Positions 25,876 to 33,878 of a DNA stretch of 64,000 nucleotides are shown here, piece by piece. This stretch comes from Archaeoglobales archaeon (GTDB taxonomy: Archaea > Halobacteriota > Archaeoglobi > Archaeoglobales > Archaeoglobaceae), in contig JASFYH010000002.1 of the NCBI GenBank assembly GCA_030055595.1, forward strand, positions 1 through 64,000, in the 5' to 3' direction. The notes beneath the pieces are model-generated. The model was not told the DNA's origin and did not search any database. It saw only the letters and a list, made by a program, of their open reading frames with translations. Position 1 is the stretch's first letter; each line of letters begins with the position of its first letter. Both the position numbers and the translations under genes were made by a program.

Positions 25876-26082
25876 ATGATCACATACCAAGTGCTTTTGG
25901 ATGAGTTAAAAAAGGAAGTTGGACCAATAGCGAAGCTCTTTCTCGATAAGGCTATGAGCTCTCTCGGTATAACCGAGATCAACAACAGCAACTACCAAGA
26001 CGTGCTTGAAGTTCTTAAAATGAATAAAGAACTCCGAGATTATATCTCAGAAGTTGAAAAGAAGCTTGAAAAGCTCAAGTGA
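25876..26082 (+). CDS. Small helical protein, unknown
   Basis: A 68-residue protein of two or three helices ending in a charged coil (YISEVEKKLEKLK). GGAGGGG lies eight bases before the ATG, so translation is likely, and a TTTTTAAAAAG promoter-like element lies near 25815. It overlaps the last bases of the convergent DUF2226-type gene. It belongs to the signalling neighbourhood by position only. Confidence 0.6.
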   Translation: MITYQVLLDELKKEVGPIAKLFLDKAMSSLGITEINNSNYQDVLEVLKMNKELRDYISEVEKKLEKLK

Positions 26083-26881
26083 GTTTTCTACCAATTTTTT
26101 GCTCGATCTTGGTAATGACTCCATCTATCTTATCTTTTGGAATAAACATGATAAGCGTCCTTAGAGCCTTATCGATCTCTGCCCCCTTCTTTATAAGGTC
26201 TTCATAGCTAACGCAAGACTCTATAATGCTCACCGCCTTTTTGGAAGGTTTTCCGATCTCTGAGTAGAGCAGATCCACAATTTCTTTCCTCAAATTACCA
26301 AAGTCAACAGCGGTTTGTGCCCCTTGAATTTCTTCTGCTTCGAGATCCCCCAAAGCATTGGAAATCAAATAGTCCACTTCCTCTTCGCTTGGCTTCGTTA
26401 TACCATATTTACGCATAACTTTCTCTTTTTCGATCTCAAAAGCTAACTCCGAATTTCCGACTGACTCCGTTATTGCTTGTTCTATCTCCTTCTCGTCTGG
26501 CTTAGGAATTCCATACTTCTCAATGATCTTCGATCTTTCAACGATCATCATTCCCCTTTCCGTAACAAAGGCACTCTTGTTCAATTCGATAGCTTTTTTG
26601 ACCTGATCTGCATTTAGAACGTAGATCTCGACAACTGAGTTGTCCAGATCTGAGATCGCTGAGATCGCTTCATCCCCATAAATGCTTGTCTTACTCCTTA
26701 CCCTTATTACCTCTGCAGCCACGATCTTTCCCCCATCCAACAAAACTTCTGCTGAACAAAGTTCGTCTCTCTTGAAACCCACTTTGATATACCCGCTAAA
26801 CTTGGAAAGCGAGAGATTTTCCAAGATCTTCTCCACCTTTCCCTTCTCAATTTTCGTAAGAGACGTTTTTGGGAGGATCAT
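26075..26881 (-). CDS. DUF2226-like archaeal protein
   Basis: A 268-residue protein. The N-terminal 110 residues (FSGYIKVGFKRDELCSAEVL; YGDEAISAISDLDNSVVEIY) resemble the archaeal DUF2226 family. The middle contains an internal duplication: EKYGIPKPDEKEIEQAI at about 130-146 and RKYGITKPSEEEVDYLI at about 165-181. The C-terminus is helical. It lies two bases downstream of the roadblock gene, so they form an operon. The family is uncharacterised; linkage to roadblock suggests membrane or GTPase signalling. Confidence 0.68.
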   Translation of the reverse strand: MILPKTSLTKIEKGKVEKILENLSLSKFSGYIKVGFKRDELCSAEVLLDGGKIVAAEVIRVRSKTSIYGDEAISAISDLDNSVVEIYVLNADQVKKAIELNKSAFVTERGMMIVERSKIIEKYGIPKPDEKEIEQAITESVGNSELAFEIEKEKVMRKYGITKPSEEEVDYLISNALGDLEAEEIQGAQTAVDFGNLRKEIVDLLYSEIGKPSKKAVSIIESCVSYEDLIKKGAEIDKALRTLIMFIPKDKIDGVITKIEQKIGRKLT

Positions 26882-26883
26882 AA

Positions 26884-27228
26884 CTACACCATCATAGTCA
26901 TTTTATCTACTGCCTTTTTCATCTCTATTTTCAGCAAACCATAATTAGCTTTTATGTCCGCAACTATGCCCAGAACAAAATTTCCCGCTTTCGAGACTAT
27001 TACTCTCTCCTTCTTTCCCTCTACCGTTATTAAGTCCGGAGCGTCAGATGAGAGTTTTTGCGTTATCTCCGAGGCTTTGTTGAACAGATCTACGATTAAA
27101 GCTGCGCACATCTCCTCATTCGCTAACCCGACGGATTCAGATTCGATCAGAGTTCCCTCGGAGTCTGCAATGTATACGCCTTTCACTCCACCAACCCCAA
27201 GGAGGTCTGCAATAACATTTTCGAACAT
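26884..27228 (-). CDS. Roadblock/LC7 domain protein
   Basis: A 114-residue protein with the roadblock fold: VGGVKGVYIADSEGTLIESE, a central helix, and strands RVIVSKAGNFVLGIVAD. Roadblock proteins act as activators or scaffolds for small Ras/MglA-type GTPases. No GTPase is encoded within the window, so the partner must be elsewhere. GGGAGG lies immediately before the ATG. It is the first gene of a two-gene minus-strand operon with the DUF2226-like gene. Confidence 0.85.
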   Translation of the reverse strand: MFENVIADLLGVGGVKGVYIADSEGTLIESESVGLANEEMCAALIVDLFNKASEITQKLSSDAPDLITVEGKKERVIVSKAGNFVLGIVADIKANYGLLKIEMKKAVDKMTMMV

Positions 27229-27299
27229 ATGCCTCCCCTCATCATTATTGTGTTTAAATGAGTATATAATACTTATGATGCAAAATCTAATATTAATTA

Positions 27300-27944
27300 T
27301 TATAAAAATTTTGAAGCAAAAGTCTCTGGCGTGCTTTTACAATCTCCAGCAAAACTACAGCTCTTACAGTAATTTGTTTCATTTCTCTCTGGTAAAAAAC
27401 CCTTTTTAATCATTTTAAGTCTCTCCACGAGTTTTAATGCCTTTCTTCGAACTCCAATGTCTGCCTCTACTTCCCTGAGCTGTCCTGAATACGCATAATA
27501 GATCAAGCTCTTGTTCATCTTCGTTATCAAAGCTGTGACTCCTGACTTTATTCGATCTGGAAACCAGACTCCCTCACGGGGAGCCTTGAGGGAGACAAAC
27601 AGTGGAAATCTCTCTCCATTAAATTCCACAATTTCATCAACTACTAAAGCCACATCGAGCTCTTGAGAAGTAAAAACAACGTCCCAGTCCAAGCTCTTGA
27701 ACTCTTCCAAACATTCGCTCAAAATGAACTTCTCTAAAGCACCATTATAAACTTCCTCCTCAAAGTATTCGTTCATTGCTAAGATTCTCTGTTTGGCCCA
27801 TTCAACTCCAAAACCTCTCCTGAGGCTTAAATAGATCTCTCTAACCACCTGTTTCTCAGAAAATCGCTTTTCTCCGAAGTGGTATCTGTAGTAAGCAAGT
27901 CTCGGACACGTGAGATAGCTCGTGATATGACTGAGCTTGATCAT
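27300..27944 (-). CDS. Cas4-like protein with altered nuclease motif
   Basis: A 214-residue protein with the Cas4/DUF83 layout. Cys13 (YLTCPRLAYY) and Cys193, Cys196, Cys202 (NYCKSCSFAGDC) are the four FeS ligands, and Asp103 sits in VVDEIVEF. Where the PD-(D/E)xK nuclease has ExK, this protein reads SLK at 118-120, so the catalytic Glu is missing. No cas1, cas2 or CRISPR array is present, so it is a stand-alone Cas4-like protein, perhaps without nuclease activity. Confidence 0.75.
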   Translation of the reverse strand: MIKLSHITSYLTCPRLAYYRYHFGEKRFSEKQVVREIYLSLRRGFGVEWAKQRILAMNEYFEEEVYNGALEKFILSECLEEFKSLDWDVVFTSQELDVALVVDEIVEFNGERFPLFVSLKAPREGVWFPDRIKSGVTALITKMNKSLIYYAYSGQLREVEADIGVRRKALKLVERLKMIKKGFLPERNETNYCKSCSFAGDCKSTPETFASKFL

Positions 27945-27999
27945 AGCTGAATTTCACGGGAAAGGATAAAAATTTTATTTTGAACAACTAATCTAAGTG

Positions 28000-28539
28000 A
28001 TGAGAATCATAGCTGTTGCGGACACACACCTTCAAGAATGGCAAGTCCCCAAAAAATTGATTGAACTAATGGAGTCTGCAGATCTTATTGTCCATGCTGG
28101 AGATTTTGTAAGTCAAGAAATTTATGAAAAATTCTCTGATTTTGATCTTGTAGCGGTAAAAGGAGACAACGATGATCTAAAACTTTTGGAGAGACTTCCA
28201 GAGGTTGCAAAATTTTCAGTAGGAGATCTGAAGATCGGAGTGGTGCATAATGGCAATTACTTAAACCTTTTCGATGATCTGATCTATAGAGCCATGGAGC
28301 TCGACGTCGATTTGCTTATTTTTGGACACATACACAGATTTGTTTTTGAAAAACTAAAAAATAAAGCGATTCTATGCCCCGGAAGCCCCACAGAGCCAAG
28401 AATGTCCTTTGCAAGTTGTGCTGAGATTTTTATTGACGGGAAAGAGGTAGAGGTTAAATGTCATTTAGTTCAGCCGATTTTTTGTTCCTTTGGAGGTGAA
28501 AGCCTTGAAAATACTGGTTGGAGAAAAAAGTGTTTATGA
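28000..28539 (+). CDS. YfcE/MJ0936-type metallophosphoesterase
   Basis: A 179-residue calcineurin-like phosphodiesterase with VADTHL (Asp, His), HAGDF, KGDNDD, VHNGNY and GHIHRF, which supply the two-metal site. Relatives hydrolyse phosphodiesters such as bis-pNPP or cyclic nucleotides; the natural substrate is unknown. ATG 28000 is used; a GTG three bases earlier is also in frame. It overlaps the MoaE-fusion gene by 35 bp. Confidence 0.87.
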   Translation: MRIIAVADTHLQEWQVPKKLIELMESADLIVHAGDFVSQEIYEKFSDFDLVAVKGDNDDLKLLERLPEVAKFSVGDLKIGVVHNGNYLNLFDDLIYRAMELDVDLLIFGHIHRFVFEKLKNKAILCPGSPTEPRMSFASCAEIFIDGKEVEVKCHLVQPIFCSFGGESLENTGWRKKCL

Positions 28540-29167
28540 AAAGCTCAAGAATTTGGGAAAAGCTGTTTTCGTAAAAAGAGACCGAGAATTGATCGTAGAG
28601 TCTGATGAAGTTAAAATGTCCACAAATTTCGAGCTTGAAAGATTGCTCGAATTTCTTACAGACTTAAGTTATGATTTTGCGGTTCTAAAAGGTTTCAGAG
28701 AGGAGATAACAAAAGTTGAAGAGCGATACGGTTTTAAGATCCCTGTAATCGAAGATCCCATAGATCTTTGGAATGCTCCAGAAATTAAGAGCTTGAGATC
28801 AATCGTCGAGGAATTAAAAAAAGGTTCTGAAAGGTGTGGAGCCATTGGGATCTTCGTAGGCTTTGTTCGAAAGCTTGAAGGAGATAAAGTAGTGAAAAGA
28901 CTTGAATATGAGTCTTTCAAGGAAATGCTTGCTGAAAAAATTGCTGAAATTGAGACAAAGACAAAGAATTATCCTAAAGTCGCGGGTGCGAGAATTTACC
29001 ATAAGCTCGGCAAGCTTTCGCCTGGAGAAGACATAGTATATATCGCTGTAGTTGGAGAGCACAGAATAGACATCTGGGAACCGTTAAGAAATGCTGTCGA
29101 ACTAATGAAGAATGAATTGCCAATATGGAAAAAAGAAGTGTTCGAAAATGGTGAAAGGTGGGTTTAA
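28505..29167 (+). CDS. moaE: MoaE (molybdopterin synthase) with degenerate MobB-like N-terminal domain
   Basis: About 220 residues. Residues 97-220 are MoaE: GAIGIFVGFVRK, LEYESFKEM, ARIYHKLGKLSPGED and the catalytic-Lys segment LPIWKKEVFENGERWV. With MoaD it inserts the dithiolene sulfurs of molybdopterin. The first 90 residues resemble MobB (YDFAVLKGFREEITKVE), as in archaeal MobB-MoaE fusions, but the P-loop is absent. TTG 28505 follows GGAGGTG by six bases; TTG 28490 is possible. It is followed directly by argH. Confidence 0.85.
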   Translation: MKILVGEKSVYEKLKNLGKAVFVKRDRELIVESDEVKMSTNFELERLLEFLTDLSYDFAVLKGFREEITKVEERYGFKIPVIEDPIDLWNAPEIKSLRSIVEELKKGSERCGAIGIFVGFVRKLEGDKVVKRLEYESFKEMLAEKIAEIETKTKNYPKVAGARIYHKLGKLSPGEDIVYIAVVGEHRIDIWEPLRNAVELMKNELPIWKKEVFENGERWV

Positions 29168-30619
29168 ATGCTCCGAGAGGGGAGGTTTGGCGGAAAGATG
29201 GATCCAAAAGCATTGAAATTTTCAAGCTCGATCGAGCACGATCGGAACATATTCCACTACGATGTCCTTGTGGATCTCGCTCACACACTTAATCTCTTTA
29301 AAGGCGGTTATTTAAGCAGAGAAGAGGCATTGGAAATTATTGAAGCCCTCAAAGAAGTCCTAAGTAAGGGAGACGAAAATTGGAAGGACTATGAAGATAT
29401 CCACGAAGCGATCGAAGCCGAGATAACTAAGAGAACACCAGCAGGAAAGAAACTTCACACCGGGAGGTCAAGAAACGACGAGGTTGCAACATGCCTGAGA
29501 CTTTTCGCAAGAGATCGAATGCTCGAAGTGGCTGAAAAACTCCTCGCTTTGCAAGAAGTCGTCTTAAAAATTTCTGAAGAAGATGCAATAATGCCTGGCT
29601 TCACCCATTTCCAGTTTGCACAGCCTACAAGACTTTCTCATCACATACTAATGTTCTTTGACTTATTCGAGCGAGATCTTCAACGTGCTTTGGAAACTTT
29701 CAAGAGAGTCAATAAATGTCCCTTAGGCTCTTCAGCGTTTGCAGGCACAAGCTATAAGCTCGATAGAACTTATGTATCAAAGATCTTAGGTTTTGATGAC
29801 TTTTTAGAGCACAGCGAAGATTCTGTTGCGTCGAGAGACTTTATAATTGAGTCTGTGTTTGTTTGCGTGTCCGTGCTTTTAAATATAAGCAGGATCTGCG
29901 AAGAGATCATTCTGTTTGCCACTCTTGGCTTCATTGAACTTCCAGATGCTTACTCTTCAACATCCTCGATAATGCCTCAAAAGAAAAATCCTGATATTGC
30001 AGAGCTTTTAAGAGCAAAATGCGGAAAATTAATTGGACTTCTAACTTCAGCTATGACGATCTACAAAGCATTGCCATTCAGTTACAACAGAGACTTTCAG
30101 GAGATGAACCAAATTTTGTATTCTGCTCTAAAAGAAGCTATTGAGGCATTAGAAGTTTTCTGTGGGATGCTTTCCAAGGTAAAATTCAAAAAGGAAGTAA
30201 TGAGAGAAAGGGCTCTTGAAGGTTTTACCTTCGCTACAGAACTTGCTGATATGCTTGTTAGAGATTTCAAGGTTCCATTTAGAGATGCCCATAGAATAAT
30301 CGCCAAACTCGCCTCAGAAGAAAACTACGATCCATCTCCCGAAGATCTCGAGAAAAATGCTTTGGAACTTGGTTATACCCTAAAGATCCCAGAAGAAAAG
30401 ATTTCAGAAGCCAAAGATCTTGATAAACTGCTGGAGAGGAGAAAAACGATCGGGGCAACCGCCAAGGAAGAAGTCGAGAGAATGAGATCCATGCGAAGAG
30501 AAAGGATCATGAAGCGAAGAAGAGAATTGAAGAGAATAAAGAATAGAGTTGAGAACGGTCTTGAGCTTTTATTTGCTGAGATTAAAAAAATTGGAGGTAA
30601 TTTCGATGCTAATAGGTAA
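29168..30619 (+). CDS. argH: Argininosuccinate lyase
   Basis: A 483-residue fumarase/aspartase superfamily enzyme with the signature SSIMPQKKNPDIAELLR and the upstream catalytic segments HTGRSRNDEVAT and GFTHFQFAQPTRLSHH. It splits argininosuccinate to arginine and fumarate in arginine synthesis. The start is one base after the moaE stop. The last 14 bases overlap gatD. Confidence 0.95.
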   Translation: MLREGRFGGKMDPKALKFSSSIEHDRNIFHYDVLVDLAHTLNLFKGGYLSREEALEIIEALKEVLSKGDENWKDYEDIHEAIEAEITKRTPAGKKLHTGRSRNDEVATCLRLFARDRMLEVAEKLLALQEVVLKISEEDAIMPGFTHFQFAQPTRLSHHILMFFDLFERDLQRALETFKRVNKCPLGSSAFAGTSYKLDRTYVSKILGFDDFLEHSEDSVASRDFIIESVFVCVSVLLNISRICEEIILFATLGFIELPDAYSSTSSIMPQKKNPDIAELLRAKCGKLIGLLTSAMTIYKALPFSYNRDFQEMNQILYSALKEAIEALEVFCGMLSKVKFKKEVMRERALEGFTFATELADMLVRDFKVPFRDAHRIIAKLASEENYDPSPEDLEKNALELGYTLKIPEEKISEAKDLDKLLERRKTIGATAKEEVERMRSMRRERIMKRRRELKRIKNRVENGLELLFAEIKKIGGNFDANR

Positions 30620-31823
30620 AAGAGTCAAGATAAGGGCAAAAGGAAAGATCTTCGAAGGCATAGTAATGCCAAGCTTCACTGGGAGCTTGGTTTTGAAACT
30701 TGACAGTGGATACAATGCGGGATTTAGAGAATATGAGCTCTTAGAAGTGTTGGAAGATTTCAAAGGTCAACCAAAGAAGATTGAAATTTCAAAACAGGAA
30801 GGCTTGCCAGACGTGAAGATCATTTCTACAGGCGGAACAATTGCAAGCAGAGTTGATTATAGAACCGGAGCGGTCACGAGCCAGTTCACCGCTAATGAGA
30901 TCATCTCCGATGTCCCGGAGATCGCAGAGATCTGCAATGTCGATGCTGAGCTCCTATACAACATTCTTAGCGAGAATATGAAGCCAAACAATTGGATCGA
31001 GCTTGCGAGGAGAATTTACGACTCTTTGAAGAGATCTGAAGGCGTCATAATCACACATGGCACAGACACGATGCATTATTCCGCCTCAGCAATTGCATTC
31101 ATGCTCTCTACACCTAAGCCCGTGGTTTTCGTCGGAGCCCAGAGGAGTAGCGACAGACCAAGTAGCGACGCAGTGATGAATTTGCTCTGCTCTGCAAAGC
31201 TCAGCGTAAGCGATGTCGGTGAAGTTTTGGTATGCATGCATGGCTCAACAAGTGATGAATTTTGCTACGCTCACAGAGGTGTCAAGGTAAGAAAAATGCA
31301 CACATCAAGAAGAGATGCTTTCCAGTCTATAAATGCCAAACCCGTTGCAAAAATAGACTATCCTTCGCTTAACCTCGAATGGCTCTCTTGGAGGTTCAGA
31401 AGAGGGGAAAGAGAGCTAAAGCTTCTTGACAAACTCGAAGAAAAAGTTGTGCTCATAAAGTTCTTCCCGGGACTTAAGAGCGATATAATCGACTATTATC
31501 ACTCCAAAGGCTATCGAGGCTTTATTATTGAAGGCACTGGGTTAGGTCATGTTTCTACAGACTGGATTGAGACTTTAAAAAGAGTATGCGAGGATTCTGT
31601 AGTAGTCATGAGCTCCCAGTGCCTTTATGGAAGAATTTGCGACCGTGTCTACGACACAGGCAGAGATCTGCTAAAAGCGGGCGTAATTGAAGGCGAAGAT
31701 ATGCTTCCAGAAGTTGCTTTGATAAAGCTTATGTTCTTGCTTGGAAACTACAAAATTGAGGAAGCCAAGAAGCTGATTAATAAAAACTTAGTTGGCGAAA
31801 TCGAACTGAGGAGCGGTTATTGA
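30606..31823 (+). CDS. gatD: Glutamyl-tRNA(Gln) amidotransferase subunit D
   Basis: A 405-residue protein. It has an N-terminal SH3-like domain (KIFEGIVMPSFTGSLVLKL) and the asparaginase-type catalytic region with ISTGGTIASR (first catalytic Thr) and THGTDTMHYSASAIAFML (second Thr, Asp), which releases ammonia from glutamine. The partner GatE, needed to form Gln-tRNA(Gln) from Glu-tRNA(Gln), is not in this window. ATG 30606 follows GGAGGT and lies inside the end of argH. Confidence 0.94.
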   Translation: MLIGKRVKIRAKGKIFEGIVMPSFTGSLVLKLDSGYNAGFREYELLEVLEDFKGQPKKIEISKQEGLPDVKIISTGGTIASRVDYRTGAVTSQFTANEIISDVPEIAEICNVDAELLYNILSENMKPNNWIELARRIYDSLKRSEGVIITHGTDTMHYSASAIAFMLSTPKPVVFVGAQRSSDRPSSDAVMNLLCSAKLSVSDVGEVLVCMHGSTSDEFCYAHRGVKVRKMHTSRRDAFQSINAKPVAKIDYPSLNLEWLSWRFRRGERELKLLDKLEEKVVLIKFFPGLKSDIIDYYHSKGYRGFIIEGTGLGHVSTDWIETLKRVCEDSVVVMSSQCLYGRICDRVYDTGRDLLKAGVIEGEDMLPEVALIKLMFLLGNYKIEEAKKLINKNLVGEIELRSGY

Positions 31824-31943
31824 ACCTTTAATTCCCAGAGTCTATCTCATTTTATTATTGATCCCTATTTGGTTTTCTATTTATTTATAAACATAGCAAT
31901 AGGTAGAAAAGTTTAAAATCATCCACTTGAAAATGGATCTGAG

Positions 31944-33122
31944 ATGCCTAAAACAGTAAAGGATTTACTCGTAGAGATAAGGAATACGAGTGAATTGATA
32001 ATAGATCTCGCTTATTCCTCTGTTTTATACGATGTCGAAGATGTTGCTGAAGAAGTGCTTGAACTTGAAGCCAAATTCGTAGAGCTCATCAAAGAGATCA
32101 GAAAAAAGGCAACACTATCAGTTAGGCATATAAGAGAAGCTGAGAAGGTTGCTTCGGTTCTGCAGATCGCAAGTGCGGGATACAAGATGAGCAGTGCCGC
32201 TGGAGATATTTCTTCGCTTGTGCTAAGAGGCTACAAATTGCCGAAGAGTATAGTTAATCTGATCCTCACACACTCCGAGGAGACAATAGTGAAGGTAACA
32301 GTGCCAGAAAATTCGCATGTGGCTGGAAAGACGCTCGGAGAGGTTAAGTTCCAGAAAGTAACAGGAATGAGAGTGATAGCGATAAAGAGAGATCTGCAGT
32401 GGATCTTTGATGTGGATAGAGATACGAAAGTTATGAAGGGGGACGTTCTCTTTGTCCGCGGGGATCCGAACAGCGTTTCAAGGCTTTATGAGTTCGTTTT
32501 GCATGAAATGAAGGAAATGAGCATAGCAACAGAACTCGAGATCCCGGAGCTCGATAGGGCGGTTGATCTTCTAATTGAGATGAAAAATCTATCTGAGCTT
32601 GCGGTTGATTTAGCATATTCTTCTCTGATCTATGGAAACGAGGAGGTTGCTTTGGAAGTTGTCTATATTGAAAACGTTCTCGACAATATGAAGTTCGAAG
32701 TGGAGAAGCTAATACTTGGTGCAAGCAAAAAATTCGAAGATCCATCAATTCTCATTCCGATCATCGAGATCGTTCACTGTTCTGAGCAGATCGCAGATAG
32801 TGCGAGAGAAATTGCAGAAGTTCTGCTTAACAAAATGGAACTGCCAGAGGTCTTCAAGGACGCGATGAAAAAGACCGGAGAGATCTTAGTGATGGTTACA
32901 GTTGACAAGGATTCTCCGCTTCACAATAAAACACTGAAAGAGACAAGAGTGGAAAGCCATACTGGTATGCACATAATAGCAATAAAAAGAAAGAGAGAAT
33001 GGGTCACAAGACCAACTGCGGGCACTGCGATCTATGCTGGAGACATACTAATAGCCAAAGGGCCACGAGAAGCTGAATCGGAATTGCTAAACCTCTGCTG
33101 TTCCACTAAATTCGCATCTTAA
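31944..33122 (+). CDS. Tandem PhoU-like / RCK_C (TrkA-C) protein
   Basis: A 392-residue protein made of two homologous halves (about 1-196 and 197-392). Each half has a PhoU-like helical bundle (SELIIDLAYSSVLYDVEDVA and SELAVDLAYSSLIYGNEEVA) followed by an RCK_C domain (TGMRVIAIKRDLQWIFDVDR and TGMHIIAIKRKREWVTRPTA). RCK_C domains bind small ligands such as c-di-AMP and gate K+ channels or transporters. No channel gene is adjacent. It overlaps mfnB by 17 bp at the convergent end. Confidence 0.85.
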   Translation: MPKTVKDLLVEIRNTSELIIDLAYSSVLYDVEDVAEEVLELEAKFVELIKEIRKKATLSVRHIREAEKVASVLQIASAGYKMSSAAGDISSLVLRGYKLPKSIVNLILTHSEETIVKVTVPENSHVAGKTLGEVKFQKVTGMRVIAIKRDLQWIFDVDRDTKVMKGDVLFVRGDPNSVSRLYEFVLHEMKEMSIATELEIPELDRAVDLLIEMKNLSELAVDLAYSSLIYGNEEVALEVVYIENVLDNMKFEVEKLILGASKKFEDPSILIPIIEIVHCSEQIADSAREIAEVLLNKMELPEVFKDAMKKTGEILVMVTVDKDSPLHNKTLKETRVESHTGMHIIAIKRKREWVTRPTAGTAIYAGDILIAKGPREAESELLNLCCSTKFAS

Positions 33123-33807
33123 GCTTTCTAACGAGTTCCTTTTTTATTTGGGACTCTCTTCCTTTTTCACAAACGATCGTTCTAACTCCTATAATGTCCG
33201 GCGAGAGTTTTTTGAGAACTTCCAAATGCCCCCAGCCTAAATTGCCCGCAATTGCACAGAGCAACCCGTTTTCTCTTGCACTTGAAACGAACCCTTGCAG
33301 AGCTTCAAAGCTCATATGATCAAAGATCGAGCTACCATCCTTAATTGCGGTGTCAACCATGACAACATCCGCACCACATTCTGCAGTAATCTCTGGAAGC
33401 TTTAGTGGAGAGATAGCATTAATTCTATAATGATCTCCATATCCAGCGATTACAACCTTTTTGCTTTCATCATAGTCTTTTACAGCCTTTACAACCCCAG
33501 ATATAATATCTCTCGCCTCGAATTCATTTCTAATCCCATATAAACCCACTTTAACGTAGTCCGCTCCCGCAACTGCTGCTCCCAATGCTGCCAAACTTGC
33601 AGTTCCGGGCTTGTATGGCATGTCTCCAGTTGTTGCACTAACTTCTTTGCCATGCTTTTTTGCAAGCTTTGCGACTTCGCTTATTACCCACGGAAAATTT
33701 GCCCCCAAAGAGCCCTCAGCGGGATTTTTAACGTCTATAATGTCCGCACCCCCTTCAATGGCTTCGATAGCTTCGCTTAAATTCTTTGGGCTGACAAGGA
33801 CAAGCAT
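33106..33807 (-). CDS. mfnB: (5-formylfuran-3-yl)methyl phosphate synthase
   Basis: A 233-residue TIM-barrel protein of the MfnB family: LVSPKNLSEA, DIIDVKNPAEGSLGANFPWV with the Schiff-base lysine, KVGLYG, MVDTAIKDGSSIFDHM and AIAGNLGWGHLEVL. It condenses two glyceraldehyde-3-phosphate molecules to the furan precursor of methanofuran. Methanofuran serves one-carbon metabolism in methanogens and Archaeoglobales. Confidence 0.93.
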   Translation of the reverse strand: MLVLVSPKNLSEAIEAIEGGADIIDVKNPAEGSLGANFPWVISEVAKLAKKHGKEVSATTGDMPYKPGTASLAALGAAVAGADYVKVGLYGIRNEFEARDIISGVVKAVKDYDESKKVVIAGYGDHYRINAISPLKLPEITAECGADVVMVDTAIKDGSSIFDHMSFEALQGFVSSARENGLLCAIAGNLGWGHLEVLKKLSPDIIGVRTIVCEKGRESQIKKELVRKLKMRI

Positions 33808-33878
33808 TAGATCTTCCTTTGTTCTCTTGTATTTATGTTTTTTGAAACTTTTTAAAACTCTCTGGCACTGATCTATTC

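Noticed and set aside
27300-27944. CRISPR-Cas locus
   Set aside because: No direct-repeat array and no cas1, cas2 or effector genes; only a Cas4-like protein with an altered active site.
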